Below, in pieces: positions 1 through 7,805 of a stretch of DNA of 14,410 nucleotides. The stretch covers positions 1-14,410 of the forward strand of contig PBGH01000026.1 of assembly GCA_002720055.1 (NCBI GenBank). Direction: 5' to 3'. A program made the position numbers and the translations under genes. Position 1 is the first letter of the stretch. The number at the start of each line of letters is the position of its first letter. The notes below the pieces were generated by a model, which saw nothing but the letters and a program-made list of their open reading frames with translations, did no database searches and was not told the origin of the DNA. Source of the DNA: Methanobacteriota archaeon. Lineage in GTDB: Archaea; Thermoplasmatota; Poseidoniia; Poseidoniales; Thalassarchaeaceae.

Positions 1-3000
1 CTGAGACGGACTGCTTGGAGGACGCAGGCGAGATCCACTTGGACATACAGGGTGAGGATGGAAGCTGGACCACCTACGAGTCCCATCAGTACTACGAGCT
101 GGTACCCGGGACCACGGAGCTATCGTGGAACCTAACGGGCATGCTCGAGGGATACGAGTACGAGCTCTACTGGTACCAGGGCGGCAGCGACTACAACTCG
201 CACTACGAGTACTTCACCGCCGACTCGACTGGAACCGCGAGCTTCGACTTCGACCTTACGATCGATGTTTACGAGTGCAACGTCTACTTCTACGCCTACC
301 TCAGGCCGATGTCCGAGTACACAGGCAACTACGAGCAGGTTGCAAGCTTCTCCTTCCACCCAGATGAGCCGTGCAAGCCTCCATTCGATCTGATGGCCCA
401 AGATGATGAGGGCAACTTCACCGTAGACGCCCTAGGGTTCTCCGGCGAGGACTTCTCACTGGGTGTCGGAACGACTGAGATGCTGTTCGACTTCAGCGGG
501 ATGGACAATGGCTCCTCCTACTACCTAGAGTGGTACTGGAGCACTGACAGCAGCTGGAACGGTTGGTACTACGACCAAATCGACGTGAACCACTCCAGCG
601 ATATTTCCGGACTATTGTGGAACATCACCATGGAGTCGATGGACTGCAACGCGCACATCTACGTCTCACTGCGAAATTACACCGACGGGATGAACAACCA
701 TATGGGCTCGTTCGACCTGAACATCGACGGCCCATGCCTGCTACCTATCGATCTGGAGTCAGATCACGACCAAGAGGTCTACACCGGAACGAACGAGATG
801 ACATGGGTGCTCGACAACCTAGACGTTGGAAGCAACTACACGCTGCAGTACTACTACTCGATGACGACTGGATGGTACGGATGGTTCTACCACGATTTCA
901 CCTTCAACGGTACGGAGAATGTCGACTTTTCCGTGAATGTCACCGACTGGGACTGCAACGTGAACGTCAACGCCGACATCTACAACGTCACTGATGGAAA
1001 TAACGATCGAGTCTACGGATTCTACGACAACTTCCACAACCCAGATTGCTACGAAGTCTGGATGGAACCAACGGATGACAACGGTGACTACATCGCATAT
1101 CAAGACATAGACTCGGGAGTCACCGAGCTTCTATGGCAGATCGGGTTCAACGAGGACGACTTACCCTCTGGACAAGAGTTCGAACTGGAGTGGTACTATC
1201 TGTTCGACTGGGACTGGAACAACCAGGTCGTGAACTCCTTCACATGGACTCATGGCGATGAGGAGACTATCGAGATCCCATGGAACGTGACAGCTAACGA
1301 CTTCCACTGCAACATCTACTCCCATGCCGACCTGCGGGTCAACTCCTCTGACGGATGGATAAACGTCAGATCATACGGGTTCTACCTTTACCCTCCTTGC
1401 GAGGAGATGCCCGGAGGATGGTACGAGCTCCAGATGGACCATGATGGAGGATGGGTGGACCTCAACGAGGGCTGGAACCACATGATCCACGAGGAGGGAG
1501 TCTACGAGATGAGGATCAACGCGACCGACCTAACCGAGGGAGTGGCCTACACGATGGAGATAGGCGCCTTCGCCTTCGGGCACGAGATCATGCGAGAGAT
1601 CGTATCAGGGAACGCGTCTAGCGAGAACGCAACCATGGACTTCACTATCGTAGTCCCACACTGGTTCTGCAACCTGGAGCTCGAGACGAGGCTGTCCTTC
1701 GAGCACGATGGCTCAGAATACGAAGTGATGAACAGACACTATCATGAAGAGGGACCATGCCAAAACGACGCAGGCGGCGACTTCTCAGACGAGTTCAACG
1801 TCGGTTGGGAACTAGAGAGGATGGATGACAGGGACTACAAGCTGTTGATTCCAATCTCATGGGAACTCAACGATCAGTTCTGGCTGTTCGCGGACATGCA
1901 GTGGGGAGACGGAAACGGCATCCTGAACGAGAGCGAGGCTGCAATGGTCTCGGAGGCATACAACGAGAGCCCCGACGATGAAGACGACATTGAACTACCT
2001 CCGTTCGAGTTGAACAGCCAACTCGCCGACTCGGGATCGTTGGAAATCTTGGGCATCTCTGATATCGGCACTGAGCCTGTGTTCCACGCGATTTGGGTTC
2101 TGGAGTTCCACGACGTCATTGGAGTGGACCTAGCGATGCAGGCTCCAATCGAGTTCGATGAGGACGAAGTCCCTTGGAACATGCACTTCGAAAGCAATTC
2201 GGAGATCCTGCTGGAGTCCGTGCACATCGAAGAGCAAGATGGGAGCACGACGAACTACACCGCGGATAACGGCACTGTGTCATTCCAGATGACGTACACG
2301 AACACCTCGATTGGAATGCTCATGCTGTTCACGCTGGCAGATGTGCCAAACCCAACACTAGTCATCGAGCAGTACGACATGGATTCAGGAGAGTATCTTG
2401 AGCCATCACCAACCGTCGGAGAGGGTTACTACGAGTTCCATGCTTCACTAGGCGATCTAGCGGACCAGGAATACACCCTAACAGTCAACTACATGATCTG
2501 GGATGACTCTTTCTACATGATTCAGACCATGTCAATTATTGACTCCGTCGATGCAGATCTTGCCGAGTGGCAGAGCAGCTTCGGCATGTACATCGACAGA
2601 TTCGCCTGCTATGTGGACATTAACGCCACCGTGGAGGACAGGAACGGAGACATAGTCAATGTGTCCCTAGTTTGGATGGATGGTCTCTGCGCCCAGCCAG
2701 AGATGAGCCTCGAGCAGCTCTACCCAGGCTACCAGAGCCCAGAATATGTCTGTCACGAGGTGGCAGGAGACCCAACAAGCCCAGTGCAGTACATCAACTT
2801 CAGCCTAGTGAATGATGGGAATCAGGACTGCGGCGACGGCTCTGACGAGCCGTTCGACATGGACCTCTCCACTGATACGGACGGAGACGGGAACTTCACC
2901 AACGACCACGATAGCTGGTTCGACTGCCATGACGGCGATGGTGTGAACATGGACGTGGTCAATGATGGGAACGCGGACTGCTCTGACGGCGAGGATGAGT

Positions 3001-4610
3001 ATAGCTACGTGATGTGGGAGTGGGGCGAACCTTCAGATGCCATCGGCTACTCCTACGGCATGTACGACTACTGGATCGACTTCCAAGCTGTGGCGAGCAA
3101 CCTGAGCTACATGAGAAATTGGTCGATCACGTACGAGTACTCATTCGATGGCGTTCTACAGAATTCTTCGGGGCAACCGACCTCGTACGACTGGTGGGAC
3201 AATGAAACCATCGCAGGATTCTACATACAATCTAACATCGAGGTATGCAACATCAATGTCACGGCTACTCTCTGGGAGCATGACTACAATGACCCATCAT
3301 CTGGTTCAGGAAGCTCGGATGAGGACGTCTGGATGGAGGCGATATCTGTCACCGCCGACCTTGTAGGAGAGTGCGTGCAGGATACGGACCTGGACGGTGT
3401 TCTGGATTGGTTCGACAAGTTCCCAGACGACTCCAGTGAGTGGAACGACACCGATGACGATGGCGTTGGTGACAACTCAGACGCCTTCCCAATGGATCCG
3501 ATGGACTGGAACGACTTCGACGGAGATGGCGTGGGTGACAACTCAGACGCCTTCCCATGGGACGCGAACGAGTCGGTTGACAGTGACGGAGATGGCTATG
3601 GCGACAACTCGGACGCCTTCCCGACGGATGCGTCGGAGTGGAGCGACTACGACTACGACGGAATCGGAGACAACGCAGATCCAGATGCCGACGGTGACGG
3701 TGTGGACGATGACTCGGACGACAGCGACGGAGACGGGGTTTCAGACGCGGACGATGCCTTCCCATTCGATCCGAGTGAGCAGTACGACTCAGACGGAGAC
3801 GGGGTAGGGGACAACTCAGACGCCTTCCCCGACGATGCGAACGAGACCACGGACACCGACGGAGACGGAATCGGGGACAACTCCGACCCAGACGTCGACG
3901 GAGACGGCGTGGACAACGGACTTGACGCCTTCCCACTTAACAGCGGGGAGTCCTCCGACTCAGACGGAGACGGCGTCGGAGACTCCGAGGACGCGTTCCC
4001 GAACAACCCCAACGAGCAATTGGACTCCGACGGAGACGGAATCGGCAACAATGCCGACACGGATGACGACAACGACGGAACCCTAGACGTCAACGACCCA
4101 TTCCCGACAGACCCATCGGAGGATGCAGATACCGATAGCGACGGCGTGGGAGACAACACCGACGTATTCGTGAACGACCCATCAGAGTGGTCCGACGCAG
4201 ATGGTGATCAGGTTGGCGACAACGCGGACAAGTTCCCTACCGACCCACGCGAGCAATTCGACTCCGACAATGATGGAGTGGGAGACAACACCGACGCTTT
4301 CGTCAACGATCCGACGGAGATTTCTGACTCCGACGGGGACGGAGTCGGCGACAATGCTGACGTCTTCCCACTCAACCCTGACGAGTCCAAGGATTCAGAC
4401 GGGGACGGAGTTGGTGATAACGAGGACGCCTTCCCTAACGACGAGACGGAACAGAGCGACTCCGATGGGGACGGAATCGGAGACAACGCCGATATCGAGG
4501 ATGCCGATGGAGGCGGAGGCGGAGGAATCCTACCAGGATTCGGTGCGTTCGCTGGCATTGCATCCATACTCGGTGCTGCGATACTGTTCGCAGGACGACG
4601 CAAGGACTGA
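1..4610 (+). CDS. Giant secreted/surface adhesin-like protein with TSP type 3 repeats and PGF-CTERM tail (5' partial)
   Basis: The reading frame is open at the left edge (codons run from base 3; the TTG at 15 is an internal Leu), so the true start and signal peptide lie outside; more than 1530 residues are visible. In order: five consecutive Tyr/Trp/Asp/Asn-rich modules of about 103-123 residues, each with a Cys-Asn strand motif and a closing Cys (12-1760); a different middle domain with an EF-hand-like loop (1761-2340); another two-Cys module (2341-2690); two LDL-receptor-A-like acidic motifs (2751-2999); a last two-Cys module (3000-3374); 19 thrombospondin type 3 calcium loops (3381-4508); a Gly6 linker; and a PGF-CTERM helix with an RRKD end. 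More than 25 N-glycosylation sequons are visible. By family knowledge it is exported, calcium-stiffened and processed by an archaeosortase; adhesion or S-layer association is inference. Tyr, Asp and Asn codons strongly favour C endings, unlike the large gene at 7935. The ligand is unknown. Confidence 0.9.
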   Translation, partial: ETDCLEDAGEIHLDIQGEDGSWTTYESHQYYELVPGTTELSWNLTGMLEGYEYELYWYQGGSDYNSHYEYFTADSTGTASFDFDLTIDVYECNVYFYAYLRPMSEYTGNYEQVASFSFHPDEPCKPPFDLMAQDDEGNFTVDALGFSGEDFSLGVGTTEMLFDFSGMDNGSSYYLEWYWSTDSSWNGWYYDQIDVNHSSDISGLLWNITMESMDCNAHIYVSLRNYTDGMNNHMGSFDLNIDGPCLLPIDLESDHDQEVYTGTNEMTWVLDNLDVGSNYTLQYYYSMTTGWYGWFYHDFTFNGTENVDFSVNVTDWDCNVNVNADIYNVTDGNNDRVYGFYDNFHNPDCYEVWMEPTDDNGDYIAYQDIDSGVTELLWQIGFNEDDLPSGQEFELEWYYLFDWDWNNQVVNSFTWTHGDEETIEIPWNVTANDFHCNIYSHADLRVNSSDGWINVRSYGFYLYPPCEEMPGGWYELQMDHDGGWVDLNEGWNHMIHEEGVYEMRINATDLTEGVAYTMEIGAFAFGHEIMREIVSGNASSENATMDFTIVVPHWFCNLELETRLSFEHDGSEYEVMNRHYHEEGPCQNDAGGDFSDEFNVGWELERMDDRDYKLLIPISWELNDQFWLFADMQWGDGNGILNESEAAMVSEAYNESPDDEDDIELPPFELNSQLADSGSLEILGISDIGTEPVFHAIWVLEFHDVIGVDLAMQAPIEFDEDEVPWNMHFESNSEILLESVHIEEQDGSTTNYTADNGTVSFQMTYTNTSIGMLMLFTLADVPNPTLVIEQYDMDSGEYLEPSPTVGEGYYEFHASLGDLADQEYTLTVNYMIWDDSFYMIQTMSIIDSVDADLAEWQSSFGMYIDRFACYVDINATVEDRNGDIVNVSLVWMDGLCAQPEMSLEQLYPGYQSPEYVCHEVAGDPTSPVQYINFSLVNDGNQDCGDGSDEPFDMDLSTDTDGDGNFTNDHDSWFDCHDGDGVNMDVVNDGNADCSDGEDEYSYVMWEWGEPSDAIGYSYGMYDYWIDFQAVASNLSYMRNWSITYEYSFDGVLQNSSGQPTSYDWWDNETIAGFYIQSNIEVCNINVTATLWEHDYNDPSSGSGSSDEDVWMEAISVTADLVGECVQDTDLDGVLDWFDKFPDDSSEWNDTDDDGVGDNSDAFPMDPMDWNDFDGDGVGDNSDAFPWDANESVDSDGDGYGDNSDAFPTDASEWSDYDYDGIGDNADPDADGDGVDDDSDDSDGDGVSDADDAFPFDPSEQYDSDGDGVGDNSDAFPDDANETTDTDGDGIGDNSDPDVDGDGVDNGLDAFPLNSGESSDSDGDGVGDSEDAFPNNPNEQLDSDGDGIGNNADTDDDNDGTLDVNDPFPTDPSEDADTDSDGVGDNTDVFVNDPSEWSDADGDQVGDNADKFPTDPREQFDSDNDGVGDNTDAFVNDPTEISDSDGDGVGDNADVFPLNPDESKDSDGDGVGDNEDAFPNDETEQSDSDGDGIGDNADIEDADGGGGGGILPGFGAFAGIASILGAAILFAGRRKD
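12..1760 (+). repeat. Array of aromatic-rich two-cysteine modules, probably beta-sandwiches
   Basis: Five tandem modules show the same landmarks: an early WxL/WxI-type strand, an aromatic stretch such as YELYWYQ, YYLEWYW, YTLQYYY or FELEWYY, a Cys-Asn followed by an alternating strand, then a closing Cys (PC or DC). The Cys codon pairs are 276/372, 645/735, 954/1047, 1308/1398 and 1668/1758; related pairs recur at 2607/2688 and 3246/3372. The Cys codon at 12-14 fits the closing Cys of one more module, so the array continues to the left of the window. Alternating hydrophobic residues suggest an Ig-like or similar beta-sandwich with one disulfide each. I do not recognise a named family. Confidence 0.75.
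1902..1937 (+). other. EF-hand-like loop in the middle domain of the adhesin
   Basis: The encoded WGDGNGILNESE keeps the acidic, Asn, Gly, hydrophobic and final Glu positions of an EF-hand loop (positions 3, 5, 6, 8 and 12) but has Trp at position 1. It sits in the domain between the two-Cys arrays. Calcium binding is plausible for a protein already full of calcium loops, but the loop is degenerate. Confidence 0.4.
2751..2999 (+). repeat. Tandem LDL-receptor class A-like acidic motifs
   Basis: Two copies of a Cys...VNDGNxDCxDGxDE pattern lie about 150 bp apart: the first ends in DCGDGSDE (2826-2849), the second in DCSDGEDE (2976-2999). Each has an upstream partner Cys (VCHE at 2751; a DCHDGDG stretch for the second). 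The DC-x-DG-S/E-DE signature matches the calcium-binding end of LDL-receptor class A repeats, but each unit has two cysteines rather than six. They probably form small calcium-binding knobs between the beta modules and the stalk. Confidence 0.6.
3381..4508 (+). repeat. Nineteen thrombospondin type 3 calcium-binding repeats (stalk)
   Basis: Nineteen units of the form DSDGDGVGDNxDAFP can be counted. Most are 22 residues (66 bp), and shorter 13-residue units occur where the AFP spacer is missing (for example the DYDYDG, DTDGDG and DSDGDGIGNN units). Regular Asp at alternating positions is the hallmark of thrombospondin type 3 loops, which bind calcium and form a stiff rod. The DNA is also repetitive: the 20-mer gacaactcagacgccttccc is identical at 3471-3490, 3537-3556 and 3810-3829. 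Unit number may therefore vary by recombination or be misassembled. Confidence 0.93.
4509..4607 (+). other. Glycine linker plus PGF-CTERM archaeosortase sorting signal
   Basis: After the last calcium loop come six glycines (4509-4526), then LPGFGAF, a hydrophobic helix of about 18 residues, and the basic end GRRKD. This is the tripartite PGF-CTERM layout (PGF motif, membrane helix, basic tail) known from archaeal S-layer and other surface proteins, where archaeosortase A removes the tail and the protein is attached to lipid. It indicates a cell-surface location. Confidence 0.85.
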
Positions 4611-4612
4611 GC

Positions 4613-4645
4613 GGGCCTCGCCTAAGTGCGAGGTCCCTCAGGACC
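4613..4645. terminator. Overlapping hairpins between convergent adhesin and priL stops
   Basis: Bases 4613-4621 pair with 4628-4636 (nine pairs including one G-U), with a 6-base loop that carries the priL stop. A second stem, ggtcc/ggacc (4632-4636 with 4641-4645, loop ctca), uses the same bases as the right arm of the first. No T-run follows, so this is not a classic T-tract archaeal terminator. Its position 3 bases after the adhesin stop suggests a role in ending both converging transcripts; function is inferred. Confidence 0.4.
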
Positions 4646-5806
4646 ATCCGCGACCCGCGGTTTAGCTTGCGAACTGCCTTCAGGACCAGGTTCCATGAAC
4701 CTCCTCCGCTGCTTAGCCCTGATGTACTTCAAAGGATGAGTCAACCACTCCCTGTCGCATAATTGGTCTTCACCTAGGCTTACAGGGCATCTAGCGTTAG
4801 TCTTCAGCGCAGCACAGCCATGAGGGGTGTACTCTCTCTCGAATATCTGGTTGACTTGGTACGCAGTAGTATCTGCGTCATAGTCAGGTGCGTTCGCGAA
4901 GAAGTTACACGTCTGCTCCCTGCTCAAACCGATAGACCTGGAGAATGCTGCAAGGAACACCCTTCCCACATGGTTAACGTTGACCCCTTGGTTTAACTCG
5001 GATGCGGCCGACTCGAAACAGGGCGGCCAGTCCTCCCTTATGGCAGCGCTCATTGGCATCTCTTCCTGAACCCTCTCGGAGAGCAGACCAGTAATCCTCT
5101 CAACCGAATCCGAGAATCTCGCTGCGAATTCGTCATCCATCCTCTCCATTCTCTCTTGACAGCTCTCTGTCAACGTCTCCCTAATCCTCTCCTTGATCAG
5201 CCTCGATGCTCTTTCTCTGCTCGTCTCGCCTGCTCCTGCGTCCATGCAAACCCAACCGTCCTTAACAGGCCTGTTTACCAATCTCCAGTACTTGCCTGAG
5301 ATTCTTGGGCAGAGCTCAATGAAATCCATCATGGGAATCCAATACTCCTCTGAACCATCCTCTCCTCTGCGAATATCCAGTCCTGACAATATCGAAGAGC
5401 AAATGACCTCGAAGTTCTGCGCATCCATGCCCAAGAGCCGATCAGCCCTGCCACACTCTCCTTCTATCCATCTTGAAAGAAGACGTTCATCGAAAGAAGC
5501 GCACACGACTAACATTGCATGCAGAAAAGAAAGGGCCTCGGTCATTCTACCTGCATCAGTGGAAATATCAATGTTCGTTGAAGAACTCACTCCATCTTCC
5601 TGAAGGACAGAGTCGATCAATCGAACTCTTCCTCTAACCCGAACATCCTCCAACCATGGAGCCTCAATCAGATCCTCCACTGATATTCCGTTTTCCTCAA
5701 GTAACTCCTTGATGTAAGCACTTCCTTGAGGAAGGAAAGGATAACGTGCCAGAAGTCCCGAGTCTTCAATTGCAGGCACTTTGAGTGGTATCGGCACGAA
5801 CATCAT
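4622..5806 (-). CDS. priL: Archaeal DNA primase large subunit PriL
   Basis: This is the iron-sulfur subunit that works with catalytic PriS to make primers for DNA replication; it acts in the cytoplasm on single-stranded DNA. Counting from the ATG at 5806 (394 residues), the N-terminal helical domain begins with the typical ARYPFLPQGSAYIKEL segment (about 20-35). The C-terminal Fe-S domain has WPPC (Cys263), the NHVGRVFLAAF helix, DYDADTTAYQVNQI, then HGC (Cys331), ARC (Cys340) and QLC (Cys350) followed by THPLKYI. The four cysteines fit the usual 4Fe-4S ligands. Residues after about 370 are a charged, probably disordered tail. The start is uncertain: a TTG at 5827 would add seven residues, but no well-spaced ribosome site supports either, and tandem ATG codons at 5806 and 5803 favour the shorter form. 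It converges on the adhesin with an 11-bp gap and diverges from the mptE-like gene. Confidence 0.92.
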   Translation of the reverse strand: MMFVPIPLKVPAIEDSGLLARYPFLPQGSAYIKELLEENGISVEDLIEAPWLEDVRVRGRVRLIDSVLQEDGVSSSTNIDISTDAGRMTEALSFLHAMLVVCASFDERLLSRWIEGECGRADRLLGMDAQNFEVICSSILSGLDIRRGEDGSEEYWIPMMDFIELCPRISGKYWRLVNRPVKDGWVCMDAGAGETSRERASRLIKERIRETLTESCQERMERMDDEFAARFSDSVERITGLLSERVQEEMPMSAAIREDWPPCFESAASELNQGVNVNHVGRVFLAAFSRSIGLSREQTCNFFANAPDYDADTTAYQVNQIFEREYTPHGCAALKTNARCPVSLGEDQLCDREWLTHPLKYIRAKQRRRFMEPGPEGSSQAKPRVADGPEGPRT

Positions 5807-5853
5807 TGGGCCGCGAGGGTTCTTCAATACTCACCGAGCCCTTCCACTGGAAC
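5807..5853. promoter_or_regulatory. Short divergent promoter interval priL / mptE
   Basis: Only 47 bp separate the preferred starts of priL and the mptE-like gene, and neither has a clear Shine-Dalgarno sequence, which suggests leaderless transcripts. The only AT-rich patch is ttcttcaatac (5821-5831), placed roughly 22-33 bp from the mptE ATG and 15-25 bp from the priL ATG. It is a weak TATA candidate that could serve either side. Confidence 0.3.
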
Positions 5854-6621
5854 ATGACACCATATGGATACCCCGCAGAACTGGAACCAGTAGATACCTC
5901 TCTGCTGAATCTCCAGGATGAGGTCAGGGATTACTTTGGATGGGGTGAGCTGAAAGACCTAGAAAGCGCGGAGGACTTGCTAAAAACAGTAGAGCAATCT
6001 AGCGTGAGAGTTTGGGAAAGACATTACAGGGGCGCCTCGATTTCAAACTTGTACCGGAGACTGGTGATCAGAGGCCCTTCGGTAGCGATACTCGGGGCAG
6101 CAATTGAACCAGAAGAATTGATCGATACCCTCGAATCTCCTACACTGCTCATAATCGCAGACGGTGCAGCAGGGGTGATTTCTGAGATACCAAAATCCCT
6201 CTCAGAGAAGGCATGGTCGCGCGTGGCATGCATGGTTAGTGACGCAGATGGTGGTGAGGGGACATACAAGGCGGCTCGACGATCGATACCGATAGTACTT
6301 CATGCTCATGGCGACAATCGTGAAGACTGGCTGGAATTGATCAAAGAATCCGGAAGTCAGAATGAACCTCCTGAACTGATTCTCACTCATCAGACAAGTA
6401 GCAGGATCCCCGGTATGCATAACCCCGGGGGGTTCACCGACGGCGATAGAGCTGCATGCTTCCTTGCTTCACTGGGAGTCAAAAATCACAACATCCGCTT
6501 ACTAGGAACCAACTCCCACTCAGTTGGAAGATGGTCAGGAGAAACTCACGAGCCAACAAAGCTGGAGAAACTAAAATGGATGGAGCAGTCACTACGGATT
6601 CTAGGTCTTTGGACAGACTAA
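5854..6621 (+). CDS. mptE: MptE-like 6-hydroxymethyl-7,8-dihydropterin pyrophosphokinase
   Basis: Archaeal MptE transfers pyrophosphate from ATP to 6-hydroxymethyl-7,8-dihydropterin, a step toward folate or methanopterin-type C1 carriers; it is a cytoplasmic Mg-dependent enzyme unrelated to bacterial FolK. In this 255-residue protein the family landmarks are IRGPSVAILG (72-81), IADGA (101-105), SDADGG (129-134, for the usual TDLDG), HAHGDN (150-155) and PGGFTDGDRA (191-200). The last two are the most diagnostic. Near the end, GTNSHSVGRWSG (218-229) takes the place of the usual GMDFG...GRYS segment. The ATG at 5854 was chosen because the upstream GTG at 5785 would run into priL. No ribosome site is visible. 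The stop overlaps the stop of the convergent YfaP-like gene by 4 bp. The general MptE/DUF115 assignment is secure; the exact pterin is not shown. Confidence 0.87.
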   Translation: MTPYGYPAELEPVDTSLLNLQDEVRDYFGWGELKDLESAEDLLKTVEQSSVRVWERHYRGASISNLYRRLVIRGPSVAILGAAIEPEELIDTLESPTLLIIADGAAGVISEIPKSLSEKAWSRVACMVSDADGGEGTYKAARRSIPIVLHAHGDNREDWLELIKESGSQNEPPELILTHQTSSRIPGMHNPGGFTDGDRAACFLASLGVKNHNIRLLGTNSHSVGRWSGETHEPTKLEKLKWMEQSLRILGLWTD

Positions 6622-7805
6622 ATCTCGAAGCTTCCAGCTTCAACACTGCTTCCATCTGAACTAGCTGTGCCAGTGAAGGACTTCTCTTCGCCCTTGTTAT
6701 TCAGAGTGATGCTGAATTCCACCTCACCATCATCACCATCTGTCTCAAACTGCCTGACTGAGATTTTGTAAGCTCCCTTGGGAGGGTCTGACGCCCAAAG
6801 TATCGACCTGACTCCTGACTTAGGGTCGAATCCTTCGATATCGAAAGAAGCTCCATCTAGCCCATCAGGACTGAAGAACGAGACTTCCTCGCCGTCAGTG
6901 TTCTGCACAGAGAGCCCTAGGTCAGCAATTCCATCCCAATTCAGAGTCACTGAAACTCCATCCTGGACAGTCCCGACTCTTCTCCTGAGGGCGTCGACCT
7001 CTCTAGCTTCTGAAAAGTCCTCCTGAACCTGCTGAACCTCCTGAACCTCCTCTCTAACCTCTTCCTGGGGTACCTCACCATCAGACCCGGCAATAGCGAA
7101 CTTAGCTACGAATTGCAGCTCATTACTCTTCTCAAGGGAACCTTCGTAGAAACGCTTTGAATCCCCAATGGTTATGCTGACTTTGAAATCAGTGGAATTC
7201 TTCCTGTGTATTCTAGATAGGAAGGGTACCCAAGAGAAGACTCCCTTTGTATGAATTTTGTAGTGCCTAACACCGACTCTGTAAACTCCTGGAGGCGGAG
7301 TTTTCGTCCAGACTATGTTTTCAACAGGAGTCTTTGAAGTAGGCTTGAAATTCATGTCTATGTCTAATTCTCCACCACAGCTAGAGTTCCTGTTGTCGTG
7401 GTAGACATGTTCTCCAGAGGGCGTTATTACATGTAGATCCAGGTCATTCCAGTTATCCCACAAAAGACTGATCTGAACAGAACCTCTCTTAGCGCCCTCT
7501 CTCTCCAGCCTTTGCTCCAGAGCCGACTCTTCTTCGGTGGAGACTTCCGCTTCTTGAACCCCTGCTCCAATCGCCTGAGAACCCTGTCCAAGAGAACCGG
7601 ATACTGTAGCGCTACCTGACCTATCCCTCCCAGACCTCCTAGACCTAGAACTTACAGAACCACCGTCTAAGAGCTCATTAGGGACATTTCTCCGTGTCGA
7701 GGGAAGGATAGTTCTTCTAGTTCCTGAACGAAAGATTCGAAACAAGCCACTCATCATTGCGACGAGGATGAGAACGATTACTACTATGGATACAGCGTCC
7801 GCCAC
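6618..7805 (-). CDS. Membrane-anchored protein with two YfaP/DUF2135-like domains
   Basis: The 395-residue protein starts with a GTG and an N-terminal membrane helix (about 4-22), followed by a basic, Ser/Arg-rich linker (23-105). Domain 1 (about 108-238) carries the YfaP/DUF2135 signature: LLWDNWNDLDLHV, SGEHVYHDN, GGELDIDMN, then PVENIVWTKTPPPGVYRVGV. A Glu/Gln/Val-rich segment (244-272, probably coiled coil) leads to a second, diverged copy (283-395): LNWDGIADLGLSV, FDIEGFDP, RSILWASDPPKGAYKISV. In copy 2 the acidic DLD and GG-LD-D positions are largely lost. Family function is unknown; the conserved acidic residues suggest metal or carbohydrate binding (inference). The two domains probably lie outside the membrane, but orientation is not determined. 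It diverges from the giant gene at 7935 across a 129-bp control region, so co-regulation is possible. Its stop overlaps that of mptE. Confidence 0.8.
   Translation of the reverse strand: MADAVSIVVIVLILVAMMSGLFRIFRSGTRRTILPSTRRNVPNELLDGGSVSSRSRRSGRDRSGSATVSGSLGQGSQAIGAGVQEAEVSTEEESALEQRLEREGAKRGSVQISLLWDNWNDLDLHVITPSGEHVYHDNRNSSCGGELDIDMNFKPTSKTPVENIVWTKTPPPGVYRVGVRHYKIHTKGVFSWVPFLSRIHRKNSTDFKVSITIGDSKRFYEGSLEKSNELQFVAKFAIAGSDGEVPQEEVREEVQEVQQVQEDFSEAREVDALRRRVGTVQDGVSVTLNWDGIADLGLSVQNTDGEEVSFFSPDGLDGASFDIEGFDPKSGVRSILWASDPPKGAYKISVRQFETDGDDGEVEFSITLNNKGEEKSFTGTASSDGSSVEAGSFEI

Noticed and set aside
3381..4508. Regularly spaced repeats considered as a CRISPR array
   Set aside because: The repeats are in frame, encode calcium loops, vary in sequence between copies and have no unique spacers of constant size.
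3284..4603. Long minus-strand Ser/Pro-rich frames with repeated SPTPSPSES motifs opposite the calcium-loop region
   Set aside because: They are the antisense reading of the periodic Asp/Gly codons of the thrombospondin type 3 repeats; the repeat period explains their openness and no start signal supports them.
3397..4665. Plus-strand Thr/Arg-rich frames overlapping the same repeat region
   Set aside because: They are shifted-frame shadows of the repeat; low-complexity composition and no ribosome site.
5785..5853. Upstream GTG start for the mptE-like gene adding 23 residues
   Set aside because: It would overlap the start of divergent priL, has no ribosome site, and the added residues do not resemble the family.
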